A DNA stretch of 64,000 nt, taken from Thioalkalivibrio sp. ALJ16 (GTDB taxonomy: Bacteria; Pseudomonadota; Gammaproteobacteria; Ectothiorhodospirales; Ectothiorhodospiraceae). The notes below the pieces were generated by a model. That model searched no databases, was not told where the DNA came from, and saw nothing but the letters and a program-made list of their open reading frames with translations. The DNA lies in NCBI RefSeq assembly GCF_000377345.1, contig NZ_KB898045.1, positions 33,993 to 97,992 of the forward strand, in the 5' to 3' direction. Of the stretch, positions 40,907-50,600 are shown in pieces. The position numbers and the translations under genes are program-made. Every line of letters starts with the position of its first letter. Position 1 is the stretch's first letter.

Positions 40907-42202
40907 CTAGCCCCAGATGTCGTGGGTGATGCCGTCGTACCAGGCGCGGGTGTACCCCGCCTCGCGGCGGCGGAAGCTGGAGCTGGCACCCGACGGGCTG
41001 ACGCCGCCGGCACCTTCGACCCCCGCCTGTGCACCATCCTTGTACTGGTACACCGCGGCCACGCTGATGGCGTATTCCGGTGTGACCAGGCTGTAGCAGG
41101 TGTTGGCCGAGGAGGGGTTGATCGGGTCATGCCCGGACAGCTCCCGCACGATCGCCGCGGCGACGATCTTGCCCTGGTTGTTGGCCGAGTGGCCGGACTT
41201 GGGCATCGCCCCCGCTACGCTGGCATCCCCGAGCACGTAGATGTTGTCGTCCATCTCCGACTTGAAGGTGAGCTGATCCACCGGGACCCAGCCTTCGTCG
41301 TTGGTCAGCCCGACGTCGTGCGCGATCTGGCCGGCGCGCTGGGGCGGGATGAAGTTCAGCACGTCGGCGCGGACGCGTTCGAAGCCGCTATCGGCCAGCA
41401 CGGTCATGTTGCCGACGTCGATCTCCTCGGCGCGGCCGCCTGCGGAGCCGGCACGCCATTCGATCATGTCGCCGTAGTGCTCGGCCCAGCCTTCCTCGAA
41501 CAGCCCCTGCTTGGAGAAGTTGTCCTTCGGGTCGAGGACGATGATCTTGGAGCGCGGCTTTTCCTGCTTGAAGTAGTGCGCCACCAGCGATACGCGCTCG
41601 TACGGCCCGGGCGGGCAGCGGAACGGGTTCGGCGGGGCGACCATGACGAACACGCCACCGTTGGGCATGTCGCGCAGCTGCGAGCGCAGCAGCTCGGTCT
41701 GCGAGCCGGCCTTCCAGGCGTGCGGGATGCGGTCGGCATCGGATTCCGAGATGCCGGGCATGTCGTCGTAGCGGAAGTCGATGCCCGGAGACATCACCAG
41801 CTTGTCGTAGCTGATGCTGTCGCCGCCTTCCAGACGCACGCTGCGGGCGGAGGCATCCACCGCGGTGACGCGGTCCTGGACGATCTCGATGTCGTACTCG
41901 TCGCGCAGGGTGTCGTAACCCTGCGCGATGTCGTCCATGCCGGCGAAGCCGCCGATCACCCAGTTACTGCCGTAGCAGGTGTAGTAGGTGGCGTTCGGCT
42001 CGATCAGCGTCACGCGCATACCGGGCGAGAACTGCTTGATGTATTTGGCCGCGGTAGCCCCGCCGGAGCCGCCGCCGACTACGACCACATGGGCCTTGTC
42101 GGCTCCGCGCATGCCGTTGGTTGCGCAGCCGATGCCGGTGAAGGCGGCGGCACTGGTGATGCCGGCGACCTTCAGGAAATTGCGTCGCGAAAAGTCATGC
42201 AT
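40907..42202 (-). CDS. fccB: Sulfide dehydrogenase flavoprotein subunit FccB
   Basis: Catalytic FAD subunit of flavocytochrome c sulfide:cytochrome c oxidoreductase, 431 aa. A Tat signal (SRRNFLKVAG) precedes the FAD site VVVVGGGSGGATAAKYI. TYYTCYGSN holds the Cys (residue 76) expected to bind FAD covalently. NPFRCPPGPYER and NTCYSLV hold the two redox-active cysteines of the family. It oxidises sulfide in the periplasm and passes electrons to FccA. It follows fccA by 17 nt. Confidence 0.95.
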   Translation of the reverse strand: MHDFSRRNFLKVAGITSAAAFTGIGCATNGMRGADKAHVVVVGGGSGGATAAKYIKQFSPGMRVTLIEPNATYYTCYGSNWVIGGFAGMDDIAQGYDTLRDEYDIEIVQDRVTAVDASARSVRLEGGDSISYDKLVMSPGIDFRYDDMPGISESDADRIPHAWKAGSQTELLRSQLRDMPNGGVFVMVAPPNPFRCPPGPYERVSLVAHYFKQEKPRSKIIVLDPKDNFSKQGLFEEGWAEHYGDMIEWRAGSAGGRAEEIDVGNMTVLADSGFERVRADVLNFIPPQRAGQIAHDVGLTNDEGWVPVDQLTFKSEMDDNIYVLGDASVAGAMPKSGHSANNQGKIVAAAIVRELSGHDPINPSSANTCYSLVTPEYAISVAAVYQYKDGAQAGVEGAGGVSPSGASSSFRRREAGYTRAWYDGITHDIWG

Positions 42203-42219
42203 GATGTTGTTCCCCCTGA

Positions 42220-42531
42220 TCAGAAGCGGCTGAAGTAGCCGGCCATCGCGTCGATTTCCTCGTCGGTGTAGCCCTTGGCGTGACGATCCATGATCGTCGC
42301 GTCACGGTCACCGTCGCGGAATGCCCTCATCTGGCTTGCGATGACTTCAGCGGGAAGACGGGTCAGGTCGGTCACGCCCTGATCGGCACCGGCCGCGTTG
42401 TGGCAGGCCTTGCAGGAAGCGGCCATCAGCTGGCCCCGGGTGATCTCGTCGTCGGCGATGGCCTGGGTAGCTGTGCCCGCCATCGCGAGCGAGGCTACGA
42501 ACCCCACCAGGTACAAATGCGATTTCTTCAT
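42220..42531 (-). CDS. fccA: Monohaem cytochrome c subunit FccA
   Basis: A 103-aa exported c-type cytochrome. The signal peptide ends near TQAIADDE; a single haem motif CKACH follows, and the likely axial Met lies in SQMRAF or in YTDEEIDAMAGYF. It transfers electrons from FccB. The one-haem form differs from the dihaem FccA of Allochromatium and fits what I recall for Thioalkalivibrio-type enzymes. Confidence 0.93.
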   Translation of the reverse strand: MKKSHLYLVGFVASLAMAGTATQAIADDEITRGQLMAASCKACHNAAGADQGVTDLTRLPAEVIASQMRAFRDGDRDATIMDRHAKGYTDEEIDAMAGYFSRF

Positions 42532-42753
42532 TGAAACGGACTCCTCCGTTGGAAGTGGCTTTGCGAGCGACAGCTGTGGAGTACTGCCTTCATCCTCTGG
42601 CCCGGTGCGAGAGTCCGGGTTGTCTTTGCGCCACCGGGTTCGAGCCCGGTAGTTGCGCCTGATCGCATAAAGGAACGATCATGGGTTTCGTATAGCACAG
42701 ACAACCGGCCTTTTCGATGCATCTAAAAGGCATCTGCGATCAGGAGGAGCGCC

Positions 42754-43062
42754 ATGACAGGGGAGCGACGACGTCATCCACGGATTCCGATGACGGTCGA
42801 GGTCATGTGCGAGATCGAGGACGGTGAAAAGATCACCCTGACCACCAACGATATCTCCGGCGGTGGCGCCTTCCTGCAGTGGGACGATCCGGACAATGCC
42901 TGTGTGGGGCACTTGATGAAGCTCGCATCGGACGACGAGCTGATGCTGCAGGTATTCGGGATGCTCGGAGATGGCGGCGAGGCGCCGCGGGTCAAGGCTC
43001 AGGTCGTGCGCGTGATGGAAGGCGGTATCGCCGTGCGTTTCGACCCAGAAGATCTGGAGTAG
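42754..43062 (+). CDS. PilZ-domain protein
   Basis: A 102-aa single PilZ domain. RRRHPRIPM supplies the RxxxR c-di-GMP motif and NDISGGGAFLQ the D/NxSxxG motif. A GGAGGAG ribosome site precedes the ATG. It probably senses c-di-GMP; candidate outputs include the type IV pili encoded elsewhere in the window, though nothing links the two directly. Confidence 0.9.
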   Translation: MTGERRRHPRIPMTVEVMCEIEDGEKITLTTNDISGGGAFLQWDDPDNACVGHLMKLASDDELMLQVFGMLGDGGEAPRVKAQVVRVMEGGIAVRFDPEDLE

Positions 43063-43081
43063 CCGGCCGCGACCGCACGGT

Positions 43082-43483
43082 TCAGTCCGTGTTGCCCTCG
43101 CGTTCCAGCTGTTCCAGACCGGCTGCCCATTCGTCGGCGATGATCGGGTTGGTGAGCAGCCAGCGCACGGTGTCCGGGCTCCAGTCCTCGCGCGCTTCCT
43201 CTAGCGCCGTGTCCCAGTCTCCGGCGGCGTAGTCGCCGCGACCGATCCCACTCAGCGCCTGCAGTTCCGCCTGCTGTTCGGGGCCCAGGTCGCGCAGGGT
43301 GCCCTCCAGTTCCTGCAGGGTCAGGTCGCTGGCATGGTCGGCCAGGATCTGCATCGCCCAGTCATCGTCACTGCCCTCGGCCCCGGTGTCCGGGAACACC
43401 ACGTCTTCCTTGGCGTGGAACTCGCGCGCGGCATGTATCAGCCGCTCCATGGTCGCGTCGTCGATACCCAGGGAGGTGGCCAT
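43082..43483 (-). CDS. DUF3775-family protein
   Basis: A 133-aa acidic protein: MERLIHAAREFHAKEDVVFPD, DWAMQILADHASDLTLQELEGTLRDL and QQAELQALSGIGRGDY, the DUF3775 pattern. No catalytic residues are recognised. It lies 11 nt after the DUF2288 gene in a two-gene leftward unit. Confidence 0.82.
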   Translation of the reverse strand: MATSLGIDDATMERLIHAAREFHAKEDVVFPDTGAEGSDDDWAMQILADHASDLTLQELEGTLRDLGPEQQAELQALSGIGRGDYAAGDWDTALEEAREDWSPDTVRWLLTNPIIADEWAAGLEQLEREGNTD

Positions 43484-43494
43484 CGTCGCGATCG

Positions 43495-43806
43495 CTAGTG
43501 GGCGCGGGTCCGCTCCTGGGCAAGAACCCAGGGCGCGGCCACGATGGCGGTGAAGATTGGGTCGTTCGCGGCCCAGCGGCGCGCATCGTCATCCGAGGCC
43601 CGAGCCACCTGGTCGTTCGCCAGCCATTCGCTGACCTGGTGGGTGGCGTCGTCGCGGAAGGCGCGTGCCACCTCGATCAAGTCCAGCTCCGGCGCCACGC
43701 GGATCACCACGCCGCGGGCAAAATGCGGCATCAGATCCTTCCAGGGCAGCGGGCCAGCCTCTTCCTCCAGCGGGACATCGGGTTGTTCGGCCGGTGCGTC
43801 GTGCAT
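43495..43806 (-). CDS. DUF2288-family protein
   Basis: A 103-aa protein: LPWKDLMPHFARGVVIRVAPELDLIEVA, then VSEWLANDQVARASDDDARRW and IFTAIVAAPWVLAQE. This is the DUF2288 pattern. Cytoplasmic, function unknown. It is co-transcribed with the DUF3775 gene. Confidence 0.85.
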   Translation of the reverse strand: MHDAPAEQPDVPLEEEAGPLPWKDLMPHFARGVVIRVAPELDLIEVARAFRDDATHQVSEWLANDQVARASDDDARRWAANDPIFTAIVAAPWVLAQERTRAH

Positions 43807-43901
43807 GACGGTTTCCTTCGGTTTCAGATATGGTTCAGGCTAGGCCGATACCCTTGCATCTTCAAGATTTTTCCAGTCACGCGCCCCGGAGACGAACCGA
43901 T

Positions 43902-44228
43902 ATGCGACCGACACCGGATCTGCAGTTCGGATGCGGCAGACGGGCCCCCGCCCGGGCGCGGCGTGCGCTGCTGGTGCTGGCGGTCCTGCTGGGGTTCGTA
44001 CTGTCGGCCCAGGCCCAGTTCAATACGGATGACCCGGAGGCCGCGGTCTGGGATCTCGACGAGGCCGTCGCCCAGATCGAGGCCCATTATCCCGGACGGG
44101 TGCTCCATGCGCGCGAGGACGTGAGCCAGTACGGTGCGCGCCTGTTCGTGATCCGCATCCTGACGAACGACCAGCAGGTGCGTACCCTCCGGATCGAGGA
44201 AGGAACCGAGGTGGAGCTGCCGGAATGA
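43902..44228 (+). CDS. Periplasmic PepSY-domain protein
   Basis: A 108-aa protein with a signal peptide (RRALLVLAVLLGFVLSAQAQF) and one PepSY-like unit: EAVAQIEAHYPGRVLHAREDV, then LFVIRILTNDQQVRTLRI. The ATG at 43902 is preferred over upstream in-frame starts because it places the signal correctly. It overlaps phoP by 4 nt. PepSY-PhoP-PhoQ-like triplets are common in gammaproteobacteria, and the small protein may modulate the sensor. Confidence 0.82.
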   Translation: MRPTPDLQFGCGRRAPARARRALLVLAVLLGFVLSAQAQFNTDDPEAAVWDLDEAVAQIEAHYPGRVLHAREDVSQYGARLFVIRILTNDQQVRTLRIEEGTEVELPE

Positions 44229-44941
44229 ACCTGCGGGTGGTATTGATCGAAGACGACGTCGCCCTGCGTAACCAGATCGCCGAGGAACTGGATCGCAGCG
44301 GCTGTCGCGTGGACACCGCCTCGGATGGCGAAACCGGGCTGTATCTGCTGACCGAGTACCACTGCGATATCGCAGTGGTGGACCTCGGACTGCCCGGCAT
44401 GGACGGGCTGGACGTAATCCGCAAGGCCCGCGAGTCCAAGCCGCGCCTGCCGATCCTGATCCTGACCGCGCGCGACCGCTGGCAGGACAAGGTCGAGGGC
44501 CTGGAGGCCGGGGGCGACGACTATCTGGCCAAGCCGTTCCATATCCAGGAACTGGTGGCCCGTCTGCGCGCGCTGGCCCGGCGCAGCCTGCAGTCGGGCC
44601 AGGAGCGCCTGCAGTTCGGGCCGCTGGTCATCGACACCGCAGGCGACGATGTCTGGCTGCATGGCGAGCCGGTGAGCCTGACCACCTTCGAGTACCGCCT
44701 GCTGCTGACGCTGGTACGACAGCCGGGGCGCGTGCTGAGCAAGGAAGTGCTGGCCGACTATCTCTACGAACACGACGAGGACCGCGAGTCCAATGTGATC
44801 GAGGTCCTGATCGGACGCCTGCGGCGCAAGCTGGACGCCGATGGCAGTCTGGGGCTGATCGAGACCCTGCGCGGCCGCGGCTACCGCTTCGCGCGCACGC
44901 CCGATGCCACGCCGGACGGCGGGGGGGCGACATCCGGATGA
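44225..44941 (+). CDS. phoP: OmpR-family response regulator (PhoP-like)
   Basis: A 238-aa regulator. The receiver domain has acidic residues in LIEDDVALRN, the phosphoacceptor Asp in IAVVDLGLPGMDGL, the Thr in LILTARDRW and the Lys in LAKPFHIQEL. The C-terminal winged helix ends LIETLRGRGYRFA. The PhoP assignment rests on similarity by eye and the PhoQ-like partner; QseB-type remains possible. Confidence 0.88.
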   Translation: MNLRVVLIEDDVALRNQIAEELDRSGCRVDTASDGETGLYLLTEYHCDIAVVDLGLPGMDGLDVIRKARESKPRLPILILTARDRWQDKVEGLEAGGDDYLAKPFHIQELVARLRALARRSLQSGQERLQFGPLVIDTAGDDVWLHGEPVSLTTFEYRLLLTLVRQPGRVLSKEVLADYLYEHDEDRESNVIEVLIGRLRRKLDADGSLGLIETLRGRGYRFARTPDATPDGGGATSG

Positions 44942-44966
44942 TCCGCCCGCTGGCGGTGGGGCGGGC

Positions 44967-46301
44967 ATGAGCTCCCGGCTGCGCAAGCTGCGGGGCAGCC
45001 TGATCCTGCGCCTGGCCGCAGTCACCGCGGTCACCGTGCTGATCTTCTCGTTGCTGACGGCCTGGGTGCTGGAGGCCGCCTTCCGTGACAACGCCGCGGA
45101 TGCCGTGGAAACCCGTCTGGAGGCGCAGGTCCTGTTGCTGATGGGGCTGGCCGAGGTGATCGGGCCGGCGGACGTGCGGGTGCCCGAGATGCTGCCGGAA
45201 AGCCGGCTGCAGCTGCCGGTCAGCGGCCTGTACGCGCGCATCCTGGGGGGCGACGGGCAGACCCTGTGGCGGTCGCCTTCGGCGGTGGGGGTGTCGCTGC
45301 GCGGCTGGTCGGAGGACGAGTACTTCAGCTTCACCCTGCCGGTGCAGTGGGAGCTGGAGGGCACGCAGGTCGGGCTCACCTTCCAGATGCTGGAGGACCG
45401 CGAGGCCTTCAACGAGCAGGTGGAACAGTACCGCATCAGTCTGTGGCAGGGACTGATGACCATGTCCGTGTCGATGATCCTGGTGCTGTCCCTGGCGCTC
45501 TGGTTCTGGGGGCTTAGGCCCCTGCGCCAGGTACGCCGCGACCTGGATGCCCTGCGTCATGGCGATCACGCGCGGCTGGAGGGGAATTATCCCACCGAGG
45601 TCCGCTCGCTGACGGGGAGCATCAATGACCTGGTCGAATTCGAACGCGCCCGGCTGGCGCGCCAGCAGAATGCCCTGGCGGATCTGGCCCACAGCCTGAA
45701 AACCCCGATTGCCGCGCTGCGCCTGAATTTGGAGAGCGCGCGCCCGGACAGCGATGACATGGAGCGCCAGGTGGACCGGCTGCAGGGGATCGTCCAGCAC
45801 CAGCTGAACCAGGCGCAGCGGCTGGGGCCGGCTCCGTTTCAGGCCCGCGAGCCGCTGGCGCCGATCATCGAACGAACCGGCCAGGCCCTGGGCCGGCTGG
45901 CGGCGCAGGAGGGCGTGGCGCTGGAGACCGATCTGGCCCCGGACTGTGCCCTGCGCATGGACAGCGGCGCCATCTTCGAGCTGCTGGGCAACACCCTGGA
46001 CAACGCGATTCGCCACGCGACCAGCCGGGTGCGGATTACCACCCGCTGCCAGCCGGGGGAGGTGATGCTGATCATCGACGACGATGGCCCGGGCATCCCC
46101 CCGGCCGATCGCGCGCGGGTACTGGAGCGCGGTCAGCGCGCGGATACCCGCAGCGGGCAGGACAGCGAAGGAGACAGAGGGCAGGGGCTTGGTCTCAGCA
46201 TTATCCATACCCTGGTGACGGACCACGGCGGCACCCTGTTTATCGAACAAGCCCCGGAGCTGCACGGCGCCCGCATCCGCATGGTGTTCCCGGCTTCGTA
46301 A
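44967..46301 (+). CDS. phoQ: Sensor histidine kinase (PhoQ-like)
   Basis: A 444-aa kinase from the ATG at 44967. Two membrane segments (LRLAAVTAVTVLIFSLLTAW and LMTMSVSMILVLSLALWFWG) flank a periplasmic sensor of ~130 residues. A HAMP-like region follows, then the H-box LADLAHSLKTPIAALRLNLE, N-box LLGNTLDNAIRHA and G-boxes DDDGPGIP and GQGLGLSII. The HSLKTP box is the PhoQ type. The signal sensed is not evident. Confidence 0.88.
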   Translation: MSSRLRKLRGSLILRLAAVTAVTVLIFSLLTAWVLEAAFRDNAADAVETRLEAQVLLLMGLAEVIGPADVRVPEMLPESRLQLPVSGLYARILGGDGQTLWRSPSAVGVSLRGWSEDEYFSFTLPVQWELEGTQVGLTFQMLEDREAFNEQVEQYRISLWQGLMTMSVSMILVLSLALWFWGLRPLRQVRRDLDALRHGDHARLEGNYPTEVRSLTGSINDLVEFERARLARQQNALADLAHSLKTPIAALRLNLESARPDSDDMERQVDRLQGIVQHQLNQAQRLGPAPFQAREPLAPIIERTGQALGRLAAQEGVALETDLAPDCALRMDSGAIFELLGNTLDNAIRHATSRVRITTRCQPGEVMLIIDDDGPGIPPADRARVLERGQRADTRSGQDSEGDRGQGLGLSIIHTLVTDHGGTLFIEQAPELHGARIRMVFPAS

Positions 46302-46365
46302 ACGCGGTGGCCCGTCGCCACCCGATGGCGCGTTGAACAGCGCGCCGCGCCCGACCCGGGCCGGA

Positions 46366-47622
46366 TCAGAGACCCAGCCCCCGCATCGGTAGTGCCGGTG
46401 ATTCGCCCAGTATCCCTGCGCTCACCAGTGCCGCCGCCCCGCAGGCAAAGGTCCAACCCAGGTGCCCGGCCCCGGTGTTCAGGTGCAGCCCGTTGATGGC
46501 GGTCGGCCCGAGGATGGGCGTGCCGCGAGCGCTCATCGGGCGCAGCCCGGTCCAGGGCGCCATCGTCTGCGGGTCGAAGGTTGCAGGCAGGGCGGTCAGG
46601 GTGCGCCGGCACTGATCGAGTACATTGGCCGCGCGCTTGGTGTTCAAGTGACGGTCGCGGCCGGCGAATTCGGCAGTGCCGGCCAGGCGCAGGCGCTCTC
46701 CCAGCGGGGTCATCACCACCTTGTTGGCGTCATCGATCAGCGGCAGGTTCAGCCGGCAGTCGGCGTCCATCGGCAGGGTCAGCGAGTAGCCCTTTACCGG
46801 GGCGACGGGCAGATGCAACCCCAGCGGGCGCAGCAGGTCCGGCGCGTGGTAGCCGTTGGCGACCACGCAGGCATCCGCCGCGATCGGCCCTTCGGAGGTC
46901 TCTACCGCGTCGATGCGGCCGCGGTGGGTTCGCAGGCGCCGCACGGTGACGTTCGGGTAGTAGCGGATGCCCCGGCGCTGGCCGATCGCGAGCAGCTGCT
47001 CGGTGAAGCGTGCCGCGTCGCCGATCGCATCCCCGGGGAAGAACAGCCCGCCGCACAGGTGGTCGCGCACCGGCGCCAGGGCGGGCTCCTCCGCGATGAT
47101 GCGCTCCACGTCCCAGTCCTCGAAGCGGACATCCTCATCACGCATCGCCTCGCTGGCGGCGCGGTTGTGGGCCTGGCTGGCCGGGTCCTGGAACAGCTTC
47201 AGGATGCCGCAGCGGCGAAAGTCGAAGTTCAGCCCCTCGCTCGCCAGTTCCCGCTGCAGGCGGTCGATCTCCCGAAGCGAGAACGCGGCCAGGCGGGCAT
47301 TCAGGCGGGTGTGCTGCTCGAATAGTGAACGCCGGCTGTGCCACAGGAAGCGCAGGCCCCAGCCGGCCAGCCCCGGCAGGGCGCGCGGGCGCAGCAGCAG
47401 CGGCGATTCGGTGCGGCCGAGAAAGCGCAGCAGATCCAGCCCGACGCCGGGGGTGTTCCAGGGTTCGGCGTGGCTGGCATGCAGCATGCCGCCGTTGGCC
47501 TGGCTGGAGCCGGTGGCGGGGGCGGGGCCGGCGTCCACTAGTACGACCTCGGCCCCGGCCTCCTGCAGGTACCAGGCAGTGGTCACGCCGATGACTCCGG
47601 CCCCGATCACGACTACGCGCAT
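46366..47622 (-). CDS. dadA: D-amino acid dehydrogenase DadA
   Basis: FAD enzyme deaminating D-amino acids into the respiratory chain, 418 aa. The N-terminal Rossmann motif VVIGAGVIGVTTAWYLQEAG, GGMLHASHAEPWNTPGV and the C-terminal WTGLRPMSARGTPILGPT and GAGHLGWTFACGAAAL are family signatures. A racemase gene is not next to it. It is the last gene of the leftward block starting at argS or priA. Confidence 0.93.
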   Translation of the reverse strand: MRVVVIGAGVIGVTTAWYLQEAGAEVVLVDAGPAPATGSSQANGGMLHASHAEPWNTPGVGLDLLRFLGRTESPLLLRPRALPGLAGWGLRFLWHSRRSLFEQHTRLNARLAAFSLREIDRLQRELASEGLNFDFRRCGILKLFQDPASQAHNRAASEAMRDEDVRFEDWDVERIIAEEPALAPVRDHLCGGLFFPGDAIGDAARFTEQLLAIGQRRGIRYYPNVTVRRLRTHRGRIDAVETSEGPIAADACVVANGYHAPDLLRPLGLHLPVAPVKGYSLTLPMDADCRLNLPLIDDANKVVMTPLGERLRLAGTAEFAGRDRHLNTKRAANVLDQCRRTLTALPATFDPQTMAPWTGLRPMSARGTPILGPTAINGLHLNTGAGHLGWTFACGAAALVSAGILGESPALPMRGLGL

Positions 47623-47647
47623 CCGCTGCTTCCCCTATCAAGAACGC

Positions 47648-50600
47648 TCATGTGCCACTGGCCAGTCGTTGGATCACGTCCGCGTATTCGCGTTCCAGCC
47701 GCTTCGGCGACACCTTCTCGCGGGTCCCCAGTTCCTGGGCGAACTGCGAGACGCGAAACTCCTCGATGCGGTAGCGAAAGGCGAGCACATCCGGGTGGTC
47801 CGGTGCCCGCGCGATCAGCTCCTGCGCCTGCTGCCACAGCGGTTCCACGGCCACGCGCCGGGCGCGGTCCTTGTCCGGCGCCTGCGTCAGGCGTTCCAGT
47901 CGCTTGTCGATCGCCCGCAGGTAGCGCGGCAGCTCGGGCAGCGTGTCGTGCGGGGTACGCAGCAGGAAATCGGCCGGGACCAGGGCCTCGAGCTGTCCGC
48001 GGATGTCGCGTGCGGCCTCGATCCAGGACAGCGGCAGATCCCCCTGCAGCCGGGTGCGCAGGTCGTGCCAGTGGCGCAGGATCTCGGCGGCCAGGCGCGA
48101 GAGCTCCATCACCGTGGGCGAGAACTCGGGCAGGCGGGCCTCCAGACGCTCTTGAAAGGCCTCGGCATCGCGCGGCCACGGCTCGGCCAGGAACACGCGG
48201 TCGGCCGCGGCCTCCAGGATCTGGTCGCGCAGGGCCTCGCAGCTGCCCAGCGTCGAGTAGTTCAGGCAGGCGCGCTCGATCTCCGGGAGCTGGCGGCGCA
48301 GGTCGCGGGCGGTCTTGCGCGCGCCCAGCAGGAACAGCCGGCGCAGGCCCGCGCGGTGGGCGCGTTCGGCCCGGCCCGGATCGGGTTCCAGCTCCAGCGA
48401 GACGGCGTCGCCGCGATCGACCAGGATCGGGAAGGCGCGCAACTGCGCCCCCTGGTGGTCGAACTCGACACTCTCCGGCAGCGCGCCGAAGTCCCACTCG
48501 GTGATCCCCTCGCGGGTGATCTCGTCCGGGCGGCTGGCGTCGAAGTGGGCCTCGGCGCTGTCGCCCAGCCGCCGCTTCAGCGCGGACAGGTCGCGGCCGC
48601 TGGCCTGCTCCTGGCCTTCCGGGTCGAGGATGCGGAAGCGCATCACCAGGTGCGGCTCCAGGTTCTCCGGGCGCCAGGCATCCAGCGGGATCTCGGTGCC
48701 GGTCATCGCGCGCAGGGCCTCGGCCAGCGCCGGGATCAGCGGGCCCTGGCGGTGCTCGATGCGCGCCAGCGCCGCCTGCGCGAAGTCCGGCGCGGGCACG
48801 AACTGGCGGCGCAGGCCCTTGGGCAGGCTCTTCAAGAGACCGGTCACGCGCTCCTCCAGCAGCCCCGGCACCAGCCAGTCGCCCAGCCAGTCGGGCACCG
48901 CGTTCAGCGCCGCGATCGGGATGGTCACGGTCACGCCGTCGTCCGGCTGGCCGGGCTCGAAGCGGTAGGCGAGCGGCAGGCGCAGGCCCTCGAGCTCCAG
49001 GTAGTCGGGATAGGCCCCTTGCGGGAGTGTGGTGTCCGGCTCGTTCAGGAGCTCCGCGCGGTCGATCCGCAGGGCGTCGGGGTCCCGCTTCTCGGCCTTG
49101 CGCGCCCAGGTCTCGAAGCGGGTGCCGTCGGTGGTCTCCGCCGGCAGGAGGGCATCATAGAAGTCGAACAGGCGATCCTCTTCCACCAGCAGGTCGCGCC
49201 GGCGCCCGCGCGCCTCCTGCTCGGCGATCTCGGCCACCGCCTCGCGGTTGGCCTGCACCCCCTTGGAGCGGGTGCGCAGTTCGCCACCGACCAGGCCCTC
49301 GCGGATCAGGATGCGCCGCGCCTCGGCCGGGTCGTGCTTCGCGAAGTCCACCGGCTTTTTCGGGGCGACGACCAGGCCGTACAGGGTGATGCGGTCGAAG
49401 GCCCCGACGCGCCCGCTGCGGCGCTGGAAGTGCGGCTCGAAGATATGGTGCTTGAGCAGATGCGGCGCCGCGGCCAGGATCCAGTCGGGCTCGATGCGGG
49501 CGTTGTCGCGGGCGTAGACGCGGGTGGTCTCGGCGATCTCCGCGCTCATCACCCAAGCCGGCTTCTTCTTCGCCAGGACCGACCCGGGATGGATCTGGAA
49601 GCGGCGGTTGCGCGCGCCGAGGTAGTCGCCGCGCTCGGTCTTCTGTCCGATCTGGCTGACCAGCCCGGTCAGCAGCGCGCGGTGCACGGGCTCGGCGTCG
49701 GCGGGCTGGTGGTTCGGCTTCAGGTCCATCTCGCGGGCCTGGCGCAGCAGCTGCACGCGCAGCTCCTGCCACTCGCGCATGCGCAGGAAGTTCAGGAAGT
49801 GCTCGCGGCACCAGCGTTTGAGCGCATTCGAGCCAAGATCCTCGCGCGCGGTGTGCCAGGCCTCCCACAGCCGCAGCATGCCCATGAAGTCGGAGCCCTC
49901 GACCTGAAACTCCCGATGGGCCTGGTCCGCCGCTTGCGTGGCCTCGGCCGGGCGTTCGCGCGGGTCCTGCAGCGACAGGAAGGCGGCGATGGTCGCGGTC
50001 TCGGTTACGCAGCCGTGATCGGCCCCGGCCAGCAGCATCGCACCGTGGCGCGGGTCTATGGGCATGCGCGCCAGCTGGCGGCCGCGCGGGGTGATACGCC
50101 CGCGCGCATCCACCGCGCCCAGCTCCTCCAGCAGGCGGTAGCCGTCCTTGACCAGACGTGGGTCGGGCGGGTCCACGAACGGGAACTGGCGCGGCTGGCC
50201 GAGCTTCAGCGCGGCCATCTGCAGGATTACCGAGGCGAGGTTGGAGCGCTGGATCTCCGGGTCGGTGAAGGGCGGGCGCAGTTGGTAGTCGTCCTCCGCG
50301 AACAGCCGGATGCAGATGCCGGGGCCCAGCCGTCCGCAGCGTCCGGCGCGCTGGTCGCAGGCGGCCTGCGAGATCGGCTCCAGGCTCAGGCGCTGGACCC
50401 GCGAGCGCCAGGAATAGCGCGAGACGCGGGCCAGCCCCGAGTCGATCACGAAGCGGATGCCGGGGACGGTCAGCGCGGTCTCGGCGACATTGGTGGCCAG
50501 CACGATGCGCCGGCCCGGGTGCGACTGGAACACCCGCGACTGTTCGCGCGCGGACAGGCGCGCGTACAGCGCCAGGACCTCGGTGTCCGCGCGCACCTGG

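Noticed and set aside
42629..42665. CACCGGGTTCGAGCCCGGTA, resembling a tRNA T-arm
   Set aside because: No acceptor, D or anticodon arms can be formed around it. It is an isolated palindrome upstream of fccA.
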